DNA of 64,000 nucleotides from Berberis thunbergii (Eukaryota > Streptophyta > Magnoliopsida > Ranunculales > Berberidaceae). Below, piece by piece: positions 56,901 through 63,775 of the stretch; position 1 is the stretch's first letter, and the number at the start of each line of letters is the position of its first letter. The notes under the pieces were generated by a model. That model searched no databases. It was not told the origin of the DNA and was given only the letters and a program-made list of their open reading frames with translations. The stretch spans positions 278,021 through 342,020 of the forward strand of contig QNQO01001152.1 of assembly GCA_003290165.1 (NCBI GenBank), written 5' to 3'. Both the position numbers and the translations under genes were made by a program.

Positions 56901-59900
56901 TTCCACCTGTCTCTCTTTGCATCCCACAAATATGTAGGTTTAATTAACCACTCTAACCACTTTTTCGATCAGGTGCACCCCAATAAATAAATTTCCCTGC
57001 TACTTCAACAAACAAACACCTCCTCTCTTATGATACCTAGATCAGTTACCCACATAAACAAAAGATTCATTGCTACCTCGAGAAATTTGTTATCTAGCCG
57101 TATCTACTATCTTGATTGTGAGAAGAATACAGGATGTTAATAACGCTTTATGGGGTAAGTGGATGTAGAGATTAGGATATAGAAAATGTGTTCAGCTCCA
57201 GAAAGTGATTGCAAATTTTGGAGAAATATATTTTAAGTGGTTCGCCAAGGAAGTCCAAACCATACAAAACTCAGCTTATGGAGAATTGTCATGTACAGAA
57301 AGCCACGATTCTGTCAAAATACGTCACATGAAGTGGGAGATGGGGATAGAAGTCGATTTTGGGAGACATTTGAAGTGGAGACACACTACTAAAGAATCAG
57401 TATCCACTGATCTATAGAGTCACAGATAATAAGATTCGATTTTATCAGCAACTTGATAGGGCAAAGGGATGGACAACGAGGGTGAAACTTGAACATAAGA
57501 AGAGAAGTGAGAGAGTAGGAATTGAATAAGCAATAACATTTATGTTATTCTAATATAGCATAGGGAGTAAGGAAAGAATGAGGAACAATGCTTTAGAAAC
57601 CCATTAATGGAAGGATTCTTAATGAGCCATTCTTGAATACAAGTTTTCTCAACATTATAGTTTAATTGCAAGTGACAACACACCCAAAAAAATCAAACCA
57701 TAAACTTTGGGAAGAATCCGAAAAAGAAATAATAACCCAAAAATCCAAACACTTGGAGGACATTTGATATCTTGAAGATTTTTAATAAATACTAGTGGAT
57801 ACTGGGATGACAAGCATCGCTACGCCCAAGACAGTTATAAGCTTTCACCAATGCGGTAATAACTTCACAATGTACCTGCTTCACTATGCTAGACCGTCGA
57901 TCAGACAATTGCGTGCTAAGTGGTGGCACAAGTTGCTTCAGAAGTGCAGGAAAGCAAGGATAATCAGCTGCGCCTGATGTAGGAAATAACAAAAAAATTG
58001 ATAATATTAACAATTGATACTAGTTGGTAATAATAACATAATAAAACAAAGAATGTTTTAGGAAACAAACAAAATTATCTATCTGTATGTTTCCCATATG
58101 TGATAACATATTCTTAAACAAGAAGACAATATTAGCTCTACCCTGAACCATCACATGTTATATTGATTCTAATTTAGTAAGGTTTGGACGTTTCCACATA
58201 AAACTGTTTGTGTGATTTTATACTTTATTTTAACTCTCTTGTTCACTGAAAACAACTTTGATGTGTAGAAGTACTTAGCTTACCAAATTAAAAACACATT
58301 ATCTAGAAGAAGGAAAGAGCATGCATGAGGTAAATTTCATTACTGAAAAATAAGAGGACAAAGTGACTCCATGCTTATGGTGGTCATCTGTTTGGCACCT
58401 CAAATGCAACATAATATTGCGACAATGATCCTGGTGGACTGATCACGTGTTGCTCATCACACTGTTGTCTATACAAATGCAGGTGGCAGGTTATCAAGCA
58501 CCCTTAGGACACTGGATATAACCAACAACTTGGTTAAGGTTGGTTAATGAGTGAAGAAGTCTTCTACTCATACAAGGAATAAGATGCATTGCTCTAAATT
58601 AGTAAGGCAAGCCGAGATTGGTAGCCTCATCCAAATTGGCATGCTTTACTAAATCGTTGGAGATTCTAATCGTGCATATTGTATAGTTACTTAAGTTGTT
58701 CAAGCTAGTTGCAAAGTTTACTTTGAATTTTAGTAGTTTGCATATTATACGTTAAGTGGGTTGTCAAGTAATTCCTGATTTAGTTGTTTCTTTGCTTTCC
58801 TAGTCTCCTAGATTGTTTTCTTTGTCATTTCATTATAAGCTCCATGCAATTCAAGTTTTGTGAATCATTCCAATATAAGTTTGAGTTAAATCACTTATTT
58901 CTCTCTTTCTTTTTAGTTCTAACAGTTTTCACCTGGCTACTTAGATAGTTTGATTATCAACAAAAATTAAACAAGTCTTTTTATCTTATCCATTAAATAT
59001 TCAAGCCACATTTTCTCAAATCAGAGTTTGTCAACTAAGTAACTACCTTAAACCTAGTCAAACAAAAAGAGGATGTGGCAATCCTGGGAGAAAAAACTCT
59101 GCTTAACATACAAAATGGTAGTAAAAGAAACAGCTCGTTCTAAAGAATGTCAGACCACCATGGTTTTTGGACAGTTGACTGCTCCTTTTAAGATTAAATT
59201 CTTCAATGAAATTCGCCAAACTACCATACAGTACAAGCAATTCCAGTGCCCCTTTGCAAAAGAAAAACTTGTACCCATGAATCCTGTTCAATGCACTATA
59301 AACAACAGCAGTGGCTAATAAATTTTACTACCTCGCTAAATTTTATGACCCATATCCAACAAGCCCAATTCCTTAAGAATAAATCACCACAATCTTTTAT
59401 TTCCCTAGATCAATGACTGTCATAAAATGTCATAACTTTCACATTGGATTTTGATTAAATCTATATTTCTGGGCAGCCCTCATGAGCATACTTCCAAATA
59501 GACCAATGATCAATATAATTAAAAGTTTTTTCTTCTTTTTACGAGTAAAATGTTGCAACTGCCATAATATGTGCCAAGGGACAGGCCAGTAGTGTTATAC
59601 AGGATAGGCATGATGAATGCAAGACACAATTTTATAGTAGGCAGCAAAAGAAGATATGCTAGTACCGTACTAAGCTAAATCAAACCTCCAAACATAAGGC
59701 CTTCGACCCTTTGCATGGCAGCTATTCGTATGGACCAATCTTTCTCTGGCACCAAAGTAGATCCAATCTTCTCGAATTCCCTTATTAGTTCCTTTTCAGA
59801 ATACACTGTAACAGGATCTATGGGTTTTTCTGTGACATCGCTTTCTCCTGGAACTCAGAAAATAAACAAACAATTTAAGGTTTAAAACTTATGGTTTAAA

Positions 59901-60481
59901 ACAACAAATAGAAGCATGTACACAACCACCCAAACATAAGTACTCAAAATGAACAAAAAATATTAAGGTTTAACAAAAAGAACTTTTGGTTTGAAAAACA
60001 AACAAAAGCATGTACACAACCACCCAAAAATAAGTAAAAGTCACAAAATGAACAAAAATGGGTAAACAACAGCAAGGAAAAAGAAAAGGGAGGGAACAAG
60101 ACAAAGACTAGCAACAGACTGTGCCTAGTACTAGGCCGAATAATACCACCAGTGAGAGCGATTTCCCGCGAAGAGTTCTTAGACTTTGGGCTGCTCTTTT
60201 TTTGGTTAAAACTAGCAGATTTCATTTCCCCAGGAACAAAATGACCCGGTGCATCTGAAGGGCGTGCCTTTGGTTCAATTCTTTTCAACCTGGCATTAAT
60301 ATCCTTAACCTGCAACCCAAATAAGAGGCAAGCAAATTTAATAAATAGCATAGGACTCCTCTATAACTCAAACTTCAAACGTGACATAACACAGGTTAAA
60401 CATTATAATTACCATAGATGTAGGAAGGTTATGACGCTGTAGTTCTTCACGAAATTGAGGTCCAACTTGAGTGTACATTGC
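26786..60481 (-). CDS. CLASP: CLASP, CLIP-associated protein (18 exons in window, 5' end outside)
   Basis: CLASP binds microtubule plus ends and lattice through TOG-like HEAT domains, stabilises cortical microtubules and tethers them to the cell edge. Exons from [20 protein letters not shown] to [19 protein letters not shown] can be chained on the minus strand with GT-AG introns, giving 3,779 bp (about 1,260 codons). Plant CLASP is ~1,440 residues, so about 180-190 N-terminal codons (first TOG region) are missing. Internal TOG repeats lie around exons 59847-54243 and in the 3' half of the 46174-44377 exon. Exons 46696-46339 and 46174-44377 carry at least nine 1-nt frame changes. Introns reach 8 kb and are filled with transposons. 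Confidence 0.93.
26948..29526 (-). other. CLASP last intron
   Basis: GT at 29526, AG at 26948. No element could be delimited with confidence. Around 27495-27540 and 27690-27735 there are GTGTCCGATACG- and GCGGACACCG-like words reminiscent of the hAT subterminal sequence at 37250-37340, possibly an eroded end. Confidence 0.6.
29527..29628 (-). CDS. CLASP: CLASP exon ([13 protein letters not shown]...)
   Basis: Acceptor TCTCAG, donor GTATAT. Encodes [34 protein letters not shown], the last full HEAT repeat. Intact. Confidence 0.94.
29820..30142. repeat. Duplicated block, copy B, intronic part
   Basis: Matches 19454-19783 (GAACATTGCTGC, AAACAAGGATAAAACAAC, GGATCAGACAAAC, GCATAATTACCCAAATA). 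It sits inside a CLASP intron, which identifies the donor of copy A as the CLASP 3' region. Confidence 0.85.
30988..31163. repeat. Tandem duplication, 2 x ~87 bp
   Basis: TTCAGAATACATTAACTAAC ... TGTGCTACCAAGCTTAAACG occurs at 30988-31074 and again at 31075-31163 with a few substitutions. Intronic. Confidence 0.9.
32372..33058 (+). mobile_element. LINE (L1-type) 3' end remnant
   Basis: Reads [35 protein letters not shown] and [11 protein letters not shown], the conserved segment after the RT domain of plant L1 ORF2. Then [17 protein letters not shown] (zf-RVT-like), LVWKEKQ, and an A-rich end near 33040-33058. Frame changes and stops are present. It is in the opposite orientation to CLASP. 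Confidence 0.8.
33935..34003 (-). CDS. CLASP: CLASP exon ([13 protein letters not shown]...)
   Basis: Acceptor GTGCAG, donor GTATTT. Encodes [23 protein letters not shown]. Intact. Confidence 0.92.
34720..35014. mobile_element. hAT-type MITE with CTAGGCGG motif
   Basis: Left end CAGTGTTCGAAAAAACGGTC, right end complementary (GTTTTTTAGAACACTG). The 8-bp target duplication is GTTATACC/ATTATACC at 34712-34719 and 35015-35022. The subterminal CTAGGCGGCTGCCTAGGCGC and its counterpart at 34934-34990 are typical of a widespread plant hAT MITE family. It lies in the CLASP intron between exons 35620 and 34003. Confidence 0.9.
35137..35255 (-). mobile_element. tRNA-derived SINE (short)
   Basis: Minus strand: A box GGTAGCCTAGTTGGATGG, B box TTGGGTTCTATACCC, poly(A) tail (T run at 35137-35164). 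The 12-bp target duplication ACCTTGAACACT lies at 35125-35136 and 35256-35267. It is related to the SINE at 23267-23545 by its GTTTATCCC(T/C)CACGTC word. Confidence 0.88.
35552..35620 (-). CDS. CLASP: CLASP exon ([13 protein letters not shown]...)
   Basis: Acceptor ATTCAG, donor GTACGT. Encodes [23 protein letters not shown], matching the conserved SQYDPFRCL region of CLASP. Intact. Confidence 0.92.
35707..35781 (-). CDS. CLASP: CLASP exon ([14 protein letters not shown]...)
   Basis: Acceptor TCCCAG, donor GTACTT. Encodes [25 protein letters not shown]. Intact. Confidence 0.93.
35934..36038 (-). CDS. CLASP: CLASP exon ([13 protein letters not shown]...)
   Basis: Acceptor TTGGCAG, donor GTTTGT. 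Encodes [20 protein letters not shown] then [15 protein letters not shown], a HEAT repeat of the C-terminal TOG domain. Intact. Confidence 0.94.
36039..37203 (-). other. CLASP 8-kb intron, part upstream of the hAT insertion
   Basis: 36039-36840 is AT-rich and featureless. 36870-37190 is a pyrimidine-rich tract with repeated CCACCACCACC, open in several frames but without a recognisable protein. Confidence 0.6.
37204..40263 (+). mobile_element. hAT transposon (5' end and transposase; 3' end not found)
   Basis: Begins near ATGCACCGACTCTCC (37205), a block repeated at 63212. The first 450 bp contain GACACG-rich words and clusters of ATCGATCGAT (37447-37680), probably subterminal binding repeats. 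The transposase follows (37980-40263). No inverted partner of the left end was found to the right, so the 3' terminus is lost or too diverged. It lies in the CLASP intron in antisense orientation. Confidence 0.8.
37980..40263 (+). pseudogene. hAT transposase (BED, DUF659, hATC), broken
   Basis: BED finger from [15 protein letters not shown] to [17 protein letters not shown] (about 38030-38150, one frame change inside). Then [34 protein letters not shown], a stop at 38511-38513, [20 protein letters not shown] and the DUF659 core [20 protein letters not shown] with [16 protein letters not shown]. Further stops and frame changes occur near 38980, 39060, 39245 and 39470. A GT-AG intron (39515-39643) precedes the hATC dimerisation region ([40 protein letters not shown]). 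The transposase moves DNA by cut-and-paste; this copy is dead. Confidence 0.93.
40264..42134 (-). other. CLASP intron, right of the transposase
   Basis: 40402-40468 holds a ~34-bp tandem repeat (GAATGAATTTGAATGTATTA twice). 40480-40900 is CCACC-rich low-complexity sequence resembling 36870-37190. 41340-41480 contains GGATAAGCGCAATTAACCC, reminiscent of Mutator-like termini, without a visible partner. No gene. Confidence 0.5.
42135..42460 (+). mobile_element. LINE zf-RVT fragment
   Basis: Reads [10 protein letters not shown], then [17 protein letters not shown] (zf-RVT motif DHLFFxC) and [20 protein letters not shown]. Stops are present. A short decayed L1-type 3' fragment in the CLASP intron. 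Confidence 0.6.
42466..42597 (-). mobile_element. MITE-like repeat shared with 62726-63210
   Basis: The minus strand reads CTATGTTGTTGGGAAGGCTC, TTTTTACTTTAAAGCGCC, GAGCCATACACTA, ACTACACTAAAATCTCTACC and CTAGGCTCTAAAGGCGCC. The same words occur in the same order at 62726-62840 and 63170-63205. The ends are roughly inverted (TTGTYNGGCTC). No clear target duplication. Confidence 0.6.
42598..44065 (-). other. CLASP intron, remaining part
   Basis: TGTTGTCAAAAATCG (43067) and CGATTTGTGATTCGACAACC (43740-43759) may be two ends of one more hAT-like MITE, but they are ~700 bp apart with no target duplication that I can read. Otherwise nothing recognised. Confidence 0.4.
44066..44167 (-). CDS. CLASP: CLASP exon ([14 protein letters not shown]...)
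   Basis: Acceptor TTGCAG, donor GTATAG. Encodes [20 protein letters not shown] then [14 protein letters not shown], start of the last TOG-like domain. Intact. The next intron (36039-44065, 8.0 kb) carries the hAT transposon. Confidence 0.93.
44377..46174 (-). CDS. CLASP: CLASP large exon, at least seven frame changes
   Basis: Acceptor GTGCAG, donor CAG|GTGAGT. The segments read in order: [201 protein letters not shown]. This covers a Ser/Arg linker and the third TOG-like domain. One-base slips are seen near 46163, 46020, 45943, 45412, 45241, 44667 and 44515, mostly at short mononucleotide runs. Confidence 0.85.
46339..46696 (-). CDS. CLASP: CLASP exon (IINDEEGG... LDLG), two frame changes
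   Basis: Acceptor TGCATAG, donor GTATTTG. Encodes [20 protein letters not shown], then [59 protein letters not shown] and SASLDLG, a serine-rich linker. The frame slips by +1 at an A run (about 46572-46574) and returns by -1 near 46425. Read without allowance for this, the exon hits a stop. Confidence 0.85.
46773..46871 (-). CDS. CLASP: CLASP exon ([12 protein letters not shown]...)
   Basis: Acceptor GATAG, donor GTATTC. Encodes [20 protein letters not shown] then [13 protein letters not shown], the end of TOG2. Intact. Confidence 0.93.
46872..48926 (-). other. CLASP 7.4-kb intron, left of the copia insertion
   Basis: Holds a G run of ~20 (about 47178-47199) and an imperfect tandem duplication (listed separately). 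47770-48920 is non-coding with no element boundary that I can defend. Confidence 0.6.
47237..47664. repeat. Imperfect tandem duplication in CLASP intron
   Basis: ACCTGCCATTAAGGTGGCAT ... ATGATGATGTACTA ... CTGTTCCCACRTCTCTC occurs at 47237-47420 and again at 47420-47664. The second copy has ~55 extra bases in the middle (about 47535-47590). Confidence 0.88.
48927..49078 (+). repeat. Left LTR of the copia-derived element
   Basis: A 152-bp LTR, TGTTACAGTGTG ... ATCTCTTAACA. Compared with the right LTR I see three substitutions by eye, implying a recent insertion. Confidence 0.95.
49079..49090 (+). other. Initiator-Met tRNA primer binding site
   Basis: TGGTATCAGAGC immediately follows the LTR end, a perfect match to the complement of the plant initiator tRNA-Met 3' end. 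Confidence 0.93.
49190..49530 (+). repeat. CGATCGATCG-rich repeat in the copia leader
   Basis: Irregular tandem copies of a ~30-45 bp unit combining CGATCGATCGTTC, CCTCCAGCCACC and TTCGAAGTCGATCGA, about eight partial copies. It lies between the primer site and the captured SR segment. It is non-coding in practice, though open in two plus frames. Confidence 0.8.
49535..49915 (+). pseudogene. Captured SR splicing-factor segment (RS-rich N-terminus plus RRM), SCL28-like
   Basis: ATG at 49535 gives [20 protein letters not shown] and an Arg/Ser/Gly-rich run to RRSSPPT. An RRM follows: RNP2 [39 protein letters not shown]1 RGFGFV. The frame slips by one base near 49820 and continues [32 protein letters not shown], then TGA where SR proteins have an Arg codon (a C-to-T change). 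It is uninterrupted by introns and joins copia sequence at [16 protein letters not shown]. The wording NHxVIGGREI-xIVxAEEN-KTP fits plant SCL28-type SC35-like factors. It occupies the place of copia gag. Confidence 0.88.
49916..50780 (+). pseudogene. Copia protease and pre-integrase region
   Basis: The protease is recognised by [13 protein letters not shown] (about 50161-50199). The sequence continues with [35 protein letters not shown] and the pre-integrase [19 protein letters not shown]. The reading then jumps to [13 protein letters not shown], which normally lies after the integrase. The catalytic core of integrase is therefore deleted cleanly, without breaking the frame. A TAG at 50776 ends the open frame in the linker. 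Confidence 0.92.
50781..52560 (+). pseudogene. Copia reverse transcriptase and RNase H (few defects)
   Basis: [20 protein letters not shown], then [40 protein letters not shown], a stop at 51333-51335, [12 protein letters not shown] and [10 protein letters not shown]. The long open frame 51389-52369 contains [20 protein letters not shown], the active site [65 protein letters not shown] and [18 protein letters not shown] before a stop. It continues [28 protein letters not shown]. Only three or four defects occur in ~1.7 kb, fitting the young LTRs. Confidence 0.94.
52563..52714 (+). repeat. Right LTR of the copia-derived element
   Basis: A 152-bp partner of 48927-49078, followed by the target duplication ATCCT. 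Preceded by the purine tract TTGAGGGAGAG (52552-52562). Confidence 0.95.
52768..53018. mobile_element. hAT-type MITE with GAGGC motifs
   Basis: The 8-bp target duplication CTCCCTAC lies at 52760-52767 and 53019-53026. Ends are CATGGTTTAACAAAC and the complement of GATTTTTTAAACCTTA, imperfectly inverted. The interior repeats GAGGCTTA/GCCTCACT words. It is inserted 50 bp from the copia-derived element in the same CLASP intron. Confidence 0.8.
53027..54242 (-). other. CLASP intron, part nearest the 5' exon
   Basis: Contains an imperfect ~180-bp local repeat around 53750-53850 and 53935-54030 (ACAAATGAGACAAAGGAGTA ... TTTCCAGGYACCTAGTAC). No gene recognised. Confidence 0.6.
54243..54360 (-). CDS. 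CLASP: CLASP exon ([12 protein letters not shown]...)
   Basis: Acceptor TTGCAG, donor GTACCA. Encodes [20 protein letters not shown] then [19 protein letters not shown]. It is followed by the 7.4-kb intron that hosts the copia-derived element. Intact. Confidence 0.93.
54442..54527 (-). CDS. CLASP: CLASP exon ([13 protein letters not shown]...)
   Basis: Acceptor TTTCAG, donor GTATTT. Encodes [20 protein letters not shown] then DRNAVLRAR, in phase with the next exon. Intact. Confidence 0.92.
54623..54691 (-). CDS. CLASP: CLASP exon ([15 protein letters not shown]...)
   Basis: Acceptor TTACAG, donor GTATAT. Encodes [23 protein letters not shown], the hydrophobic HEAT helix of TOG2. Intact. Confidence 0.92.
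55478..55552 (-). CDS. CLASP: CLASP exon ([13 protein letters not shown]...)
   Basis: Acceptor TCTGCAG, donor GTGAGT. Encodes [25 protein letters not shown]-type sequence in phase with its neighbours. Too short to appear as an isolated open frame; recognised by family knowledge and clean splice sites. Confidence 0.9.
55553..57875 (-). other. CLASP 2.3-kb intron
   Basis: Contains a LINE remnant (57140-57440), a C run of ~14 (about 56658-56671) and a minus-strand open stretch at 56434-56682 that I cannot identify. Splice sites of both flanking exons are clean. Confidence 0.6.
57140..57440 (+). mobile_element. LINE (L1-type) ORF2 remnant
   Basis: Reads [20 protein letters not shown], and in a shifted frame [14 protein letters not shown], both typical of the region after RT in plant L1 ORF2 (K-x-G-E ... 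GW-x-TKEV ... VGDG-x-x-x-FW-x-D-x-W). Frame changes and stops. Intronic and antisense to CLASP. Confidence 0.6.
57876..57973 (-). CDS. CLASP: CLASP exon ([15 protein letters not shown]...)
   Basis: Acceptor CATCAG, donor GTACAT. Encodes [20 protein letters not shown] then [12 protein letters not shown], a HEAT repeat of the second TOG domain. Intact. Confidence 0.94.
57974..59685 (-). other. CLASP 1.7-kb intron
   Basis: AT-rich. The open stretch 59073-59318 plus has no recognisable motif. No element boundary could be supported. Confidence 0.6.
59686..59847 (-). CDS. CLASP: CLASP exon ([11 protein letters not shown]...)
   Basis: Acceptor TTCCAG, donor GTTTGA. Encodes [20 protein letters not shown], then [20 protein letters not shown] and [11 protein letters not shown], the start of the second TOG-like domain (entry helix with the conserved Trp). 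Intact. Confidence 0.93.
60147..60309 (-). CDS. CLASP: CLASP exon ([14 protein letters not shown]...)
   Basis: Acceptor TTGCAG at 60310, donor GTATTA at 60146. Encodes [20 protein letters not shown] and a basic serine-rich linker ([18 protein letters not shown]), the conserved linker after the first TOG domain. Intact. Confidence 0.92.
60413..60481 (-). CDS. CLASP: CLASP exon ([10 protein letters not shown]...), first found in window
   Basis: Acceptor CTTCAG at 60482, donor ATG|GTAATT at 60412. Encodes [20 protein letters not shown] then TSM. The preceding exon, expected to encode the first TOG/HEAT block, was not found between 60482 and 64000. Confidence 0.9.
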
Positions 60482-62725
60482 CTGAAGGGAGACAAATGTT
60501 ACATTTAATCAAAATGGCATGTCGCCGACTTTAAGATTCAACACAGTCGCACAATACAACGTCTAAAACATTGACACAAATTATGAGTGGGAAAAATAAA
60601 TACAACATAATAGCAAAAAATAAAACTAAAAATGGTAAAGATTGAAGAATGCAGCTATCAGTTACAGACAAATATAATAAAAACTTTAAAAAAACAAAAA
60701 CAAAAAGAAACCAAAGAGGAAGAGAAAAATGACGTATTTGGGCCAAGCTACTTGTGGAAACCAAAAAATATCTAAAATGACAAATATAATTATACATTCT
60801 CCAATCATCGCATTCTTACTCCATCTACATTATAAAACCCAAAATAACTTAACTAAAAGACAAAAAATATGCATCCTTACTCAAAAGATCATTCAAATTA
60901 TAGACGTGTATCACGAGGTAATCTAAAGGGGTCAAAAAAATAAAAGATAAAAACAAAAACAAAAAAACATTTTCTATCATCCCCCACTTCTCCTCCTTCC
61001 CCAACTTTGCTTCAATTCTGACGAACCTACTTGAAAGCATCCACGGATCTTCTACAAAGCTACCACGCGAAAAGCGACAATGAAAAATAGCAACAACAAC
61101 AAAATCCTCTTTCAGTCTCCTATCGCATTCATCGTTATATTCATCTCCACCTCAAATTTCTCTCCCTTCAAAAACTTTCGCTCCCAAGCTCGATGACATT
61201 GCTCACCTAACCTCAACAAACACTAATCGAACAAGTCCATAGATTCAGTGCTACGCATCGTAGCTTTCAACCATGTTCAAACGACGAACATCACGAGAAC
61301 TCTGCTTTTTCAACGTCGACTACTTCACTCACACTTCTTCAAATCCTCTCAGATTTCATCCTCTTCCTGTTCCTATGCAAGAATCATTTCTTTTTCGATT
61401 TTTGAATAAAGATTCTTGCTTCCAAGGCCAAAATGCAAGTGTGAAATATCCTAATCGAATGATGTTTGGGGTACTGGTTTTGAACAAATTTGGGAAAAGC
61501 CATCGTTTTTTGTGTCGAATTGGAAAGCCAATGAGAAAGAAATTTAGGAGAAAAGGAGCATGATTTTGGTCCAATTTTACTAAAGGTTTCTAATAAAATC
61601 TTGAGAAATCTCTAATTTTTTAAGGAAAAAAATTGAACAATCAAACTATCCTACAGTTAGTTGCAGAGTATTGCAAAGAGAGCTTCCCATTTGGAAATCA
61701 AATTTAGAGACAAAGGAAACAAAGCTTGTTCATTTGAATGGGTATGAGGTGGTGGTAATGGTGGTCGTTCAGAAGGCTTGCTAATTAGATTTGGTACTTC
61801 TAATGCTGGGGAGGCAAGGAAATGGTTGTAATGGTTACTCTGTCATTGTTGGTGATGATAGAGATTCAAGGGCAAGATTGATGGACAATAGATCAGTAAA
61901 ACAGCTGGGAGGAAAACATCTGGGAGGAGAATGATCTCATCATGGAGTAAGTGATAGGTAGATACATAGGATGCCTGTGGTGGTTTTCCAAGAAAGCATT
62001 GGTGAAGAAAAGTTTATCTCCTCGAGATTTGACTTTTGATTTTACGATTTTATTGAATTTTTCCATCCTTTACTTGTTGTGTAACGAAGGCATAAATGAC
62101 AATTCTATGATCATGTGCAAGTCACGCCTACTTAATACTCGTTTAACAGTTTTGTCCATTTGGGTGGGTTGTAACTGAATAATGAATTCGATAATAATGG
62201 GGGTTATCACTAATTGCACAAAATTTTTGGAAGGCAAAAACACCTTTTTTTTTATTTATGTGGGTGATTGTTGATGGTTGTTAGAAAATTTAAAGGTTCA
62301 AAATGACAATATCTAATACTAGGTATGCAAAAGTAATAGTAGCGACAGGTTGACGGAAAAAAATGAATAATAAAAATTATGTTCATGTTGAATGTAAATT
62401 TTGTACCAAAACAATCATGCCGGAATCAAAACATTGAAATGTCACCTTGATCAAACTCATTTGAATGTATCCAATGTAAAAATACCACCAAACATGAGAC
62501 ATGTCTTGAACAAAAGGAACATCATTTGGACCGAAAGTTGTAGAAATATGAAATAGAGGTTATTTTGGGAAGAATGAAGATGACAATTGTGATGGTGTTG
62601 TGAATCATGGATGTGGTAATGAGGTCATGCTTGCACTGGACATAGTGATGACATTCCTAAAGTAGCTCTTTTGATGGAGGGATCTCATATTCTCATGGTA
62701 CCTTTGGTTTGTTATAAAGTCCTAT
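60482..62725 (-). other. CLASP upstream intron or flank; no exon found
   Basis: The acceptor of the 60481 exon means an intron extends rightwards. I looked for the preceding CLASP exon (the DPNPGVREAAILC-type HEAT sequence) and did not find it. 60960-61560 contains short plus-strand open frames, serine/leucine-rich, not recognised. Confidence 0.5.
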
Positions 62726-63210
62726 GTTGTCAGAGGCTCCGCCAAGGCTTTAAAGGCTATATTTAAAGCTATGTTTTTACTTTAAAGCGCCTTGTTCTAG
62801 CCTTAGAGTGTTGCAGAGCCATACACTAATCAAGGTGAAGATTACTATTTATAATCAATATTTTTGTTTATCTATTTATAAATGATTTTATTTAGCTATC
62901 TTTGGGAACATGTAAAGTTAAATTCATAATTGAGAAAAAAACATGAGAGGAAAGTAATACAAAGGGGACTTAAAGAGGTATTAGGACCTAGCTAATCCAC
63001 AATCGACGTGTCAAAATCTTTCTAATTTCTATGTGCCTTGGTCACTACAAGAGGTTCCTTTATCGTGTTTCATTGTTGGCATGCAAATCTTCTATCCTAT
63101 CATTTACTTTATCTATGTTGTCAGCCTCTAGAGCCTTGGCGAGATGAGGCGGTGCCATGACATTAATTTTTTTTTCTTCTTATATGGTAGAGATTTTAGT
63201 GTAGTAATCA
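62726..63210 (+). mobile_element. Two direct copies of a MITE-like end (GTTGTCAG...GCCTTGGCG)
   Basis: CTATGTTGTCAGAGGCTCCG at 62722 and CTATGTTGTCAGCCTCTAGA at 63113 start the same way. The first continues TTTTTACTTTAAAGCGCC and GAGCCATACACTA. The second continues to GGTAGAGATTTTAGTGTAGT. Both match parts of the minus-strand copy at 42466-42597. The second copy is interrupted at 63211 by the hAT 5' end. Confidence 0.55.
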
Positions 63211-63679
63211 AGGATGCACCGACTCTCCGAAAAACCTCCGTATCACGAGTCAAATACGTGTCGGACACAGATTCACGTCCGACACGCGCTGGACACTTAT
63301 TGGACTCGGGGTCAACTGTCAAAATTCGTTGACTGGGTTGGACATGGCCTGGACACAGTCCAGACTCGGCCAAAGTAGTCAAAATTTGTTGACTTCAAAA
63401 ATGCAAATAAATTGCCCGATTCTTCCTCTCCCACAGACCACCGAAAAATCGAAAAAACCAAACCCTAACCCTAAATCGATCGACGGAGGACGGTAGAGAG
63501 ATCGAGAGATGGAGGAGAAGAGAAGTCGAAACAAAGAATCCATGGTGTCCTCATCGACACCAGGTACCTTCGATCGATCGACAGGATCGATCGATTTCAT
63601 TTTTTTTCCTGCTATTCTGAGTATTCTCTGTTATTGTTTCCTATGATTTCATCGATCAATCGATCTTCCTGAGATTGAT
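63211..63679 (+). mobile_element. hAT 5'-end copy (no transposase)
   Basis: Matches 37204-37653 along its whole length (ATGCACCGACTCTCC, CAAAATTCGTTGACTGGGTT, CCAGACTCGGCCAAAGTAGT, AACCCTAACCCTAAATCGAT, ATTCTGAGTATTCTCT) and stops abruptly at GAGATTGAT. It is an end-only derivative or the start of an element continuing in a diverged form. Confidence 0.85.
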
Positions 63680-63775
63680 AGGGGTATTAGAGCTAGGTAG
63701 AGCCTAAAGGATAATAGCAATGATTTCAAATGTTGAGGTTTGATAGGGGTATTAGAACTAGGTAGAGCCTAAAGG
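63675..63775. repeat. Short direct repeat, ~36 bp x 2
   Basis: TTGATAGGGGTATTAGARCT ... AGAGCCTAAAGG occurs at 63675-63710 and 63740-63775, directly at the point where the hAT 5' copy stops. The final 225 bp to the window edge hold no recognisable gene. Confidence 0.85.
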
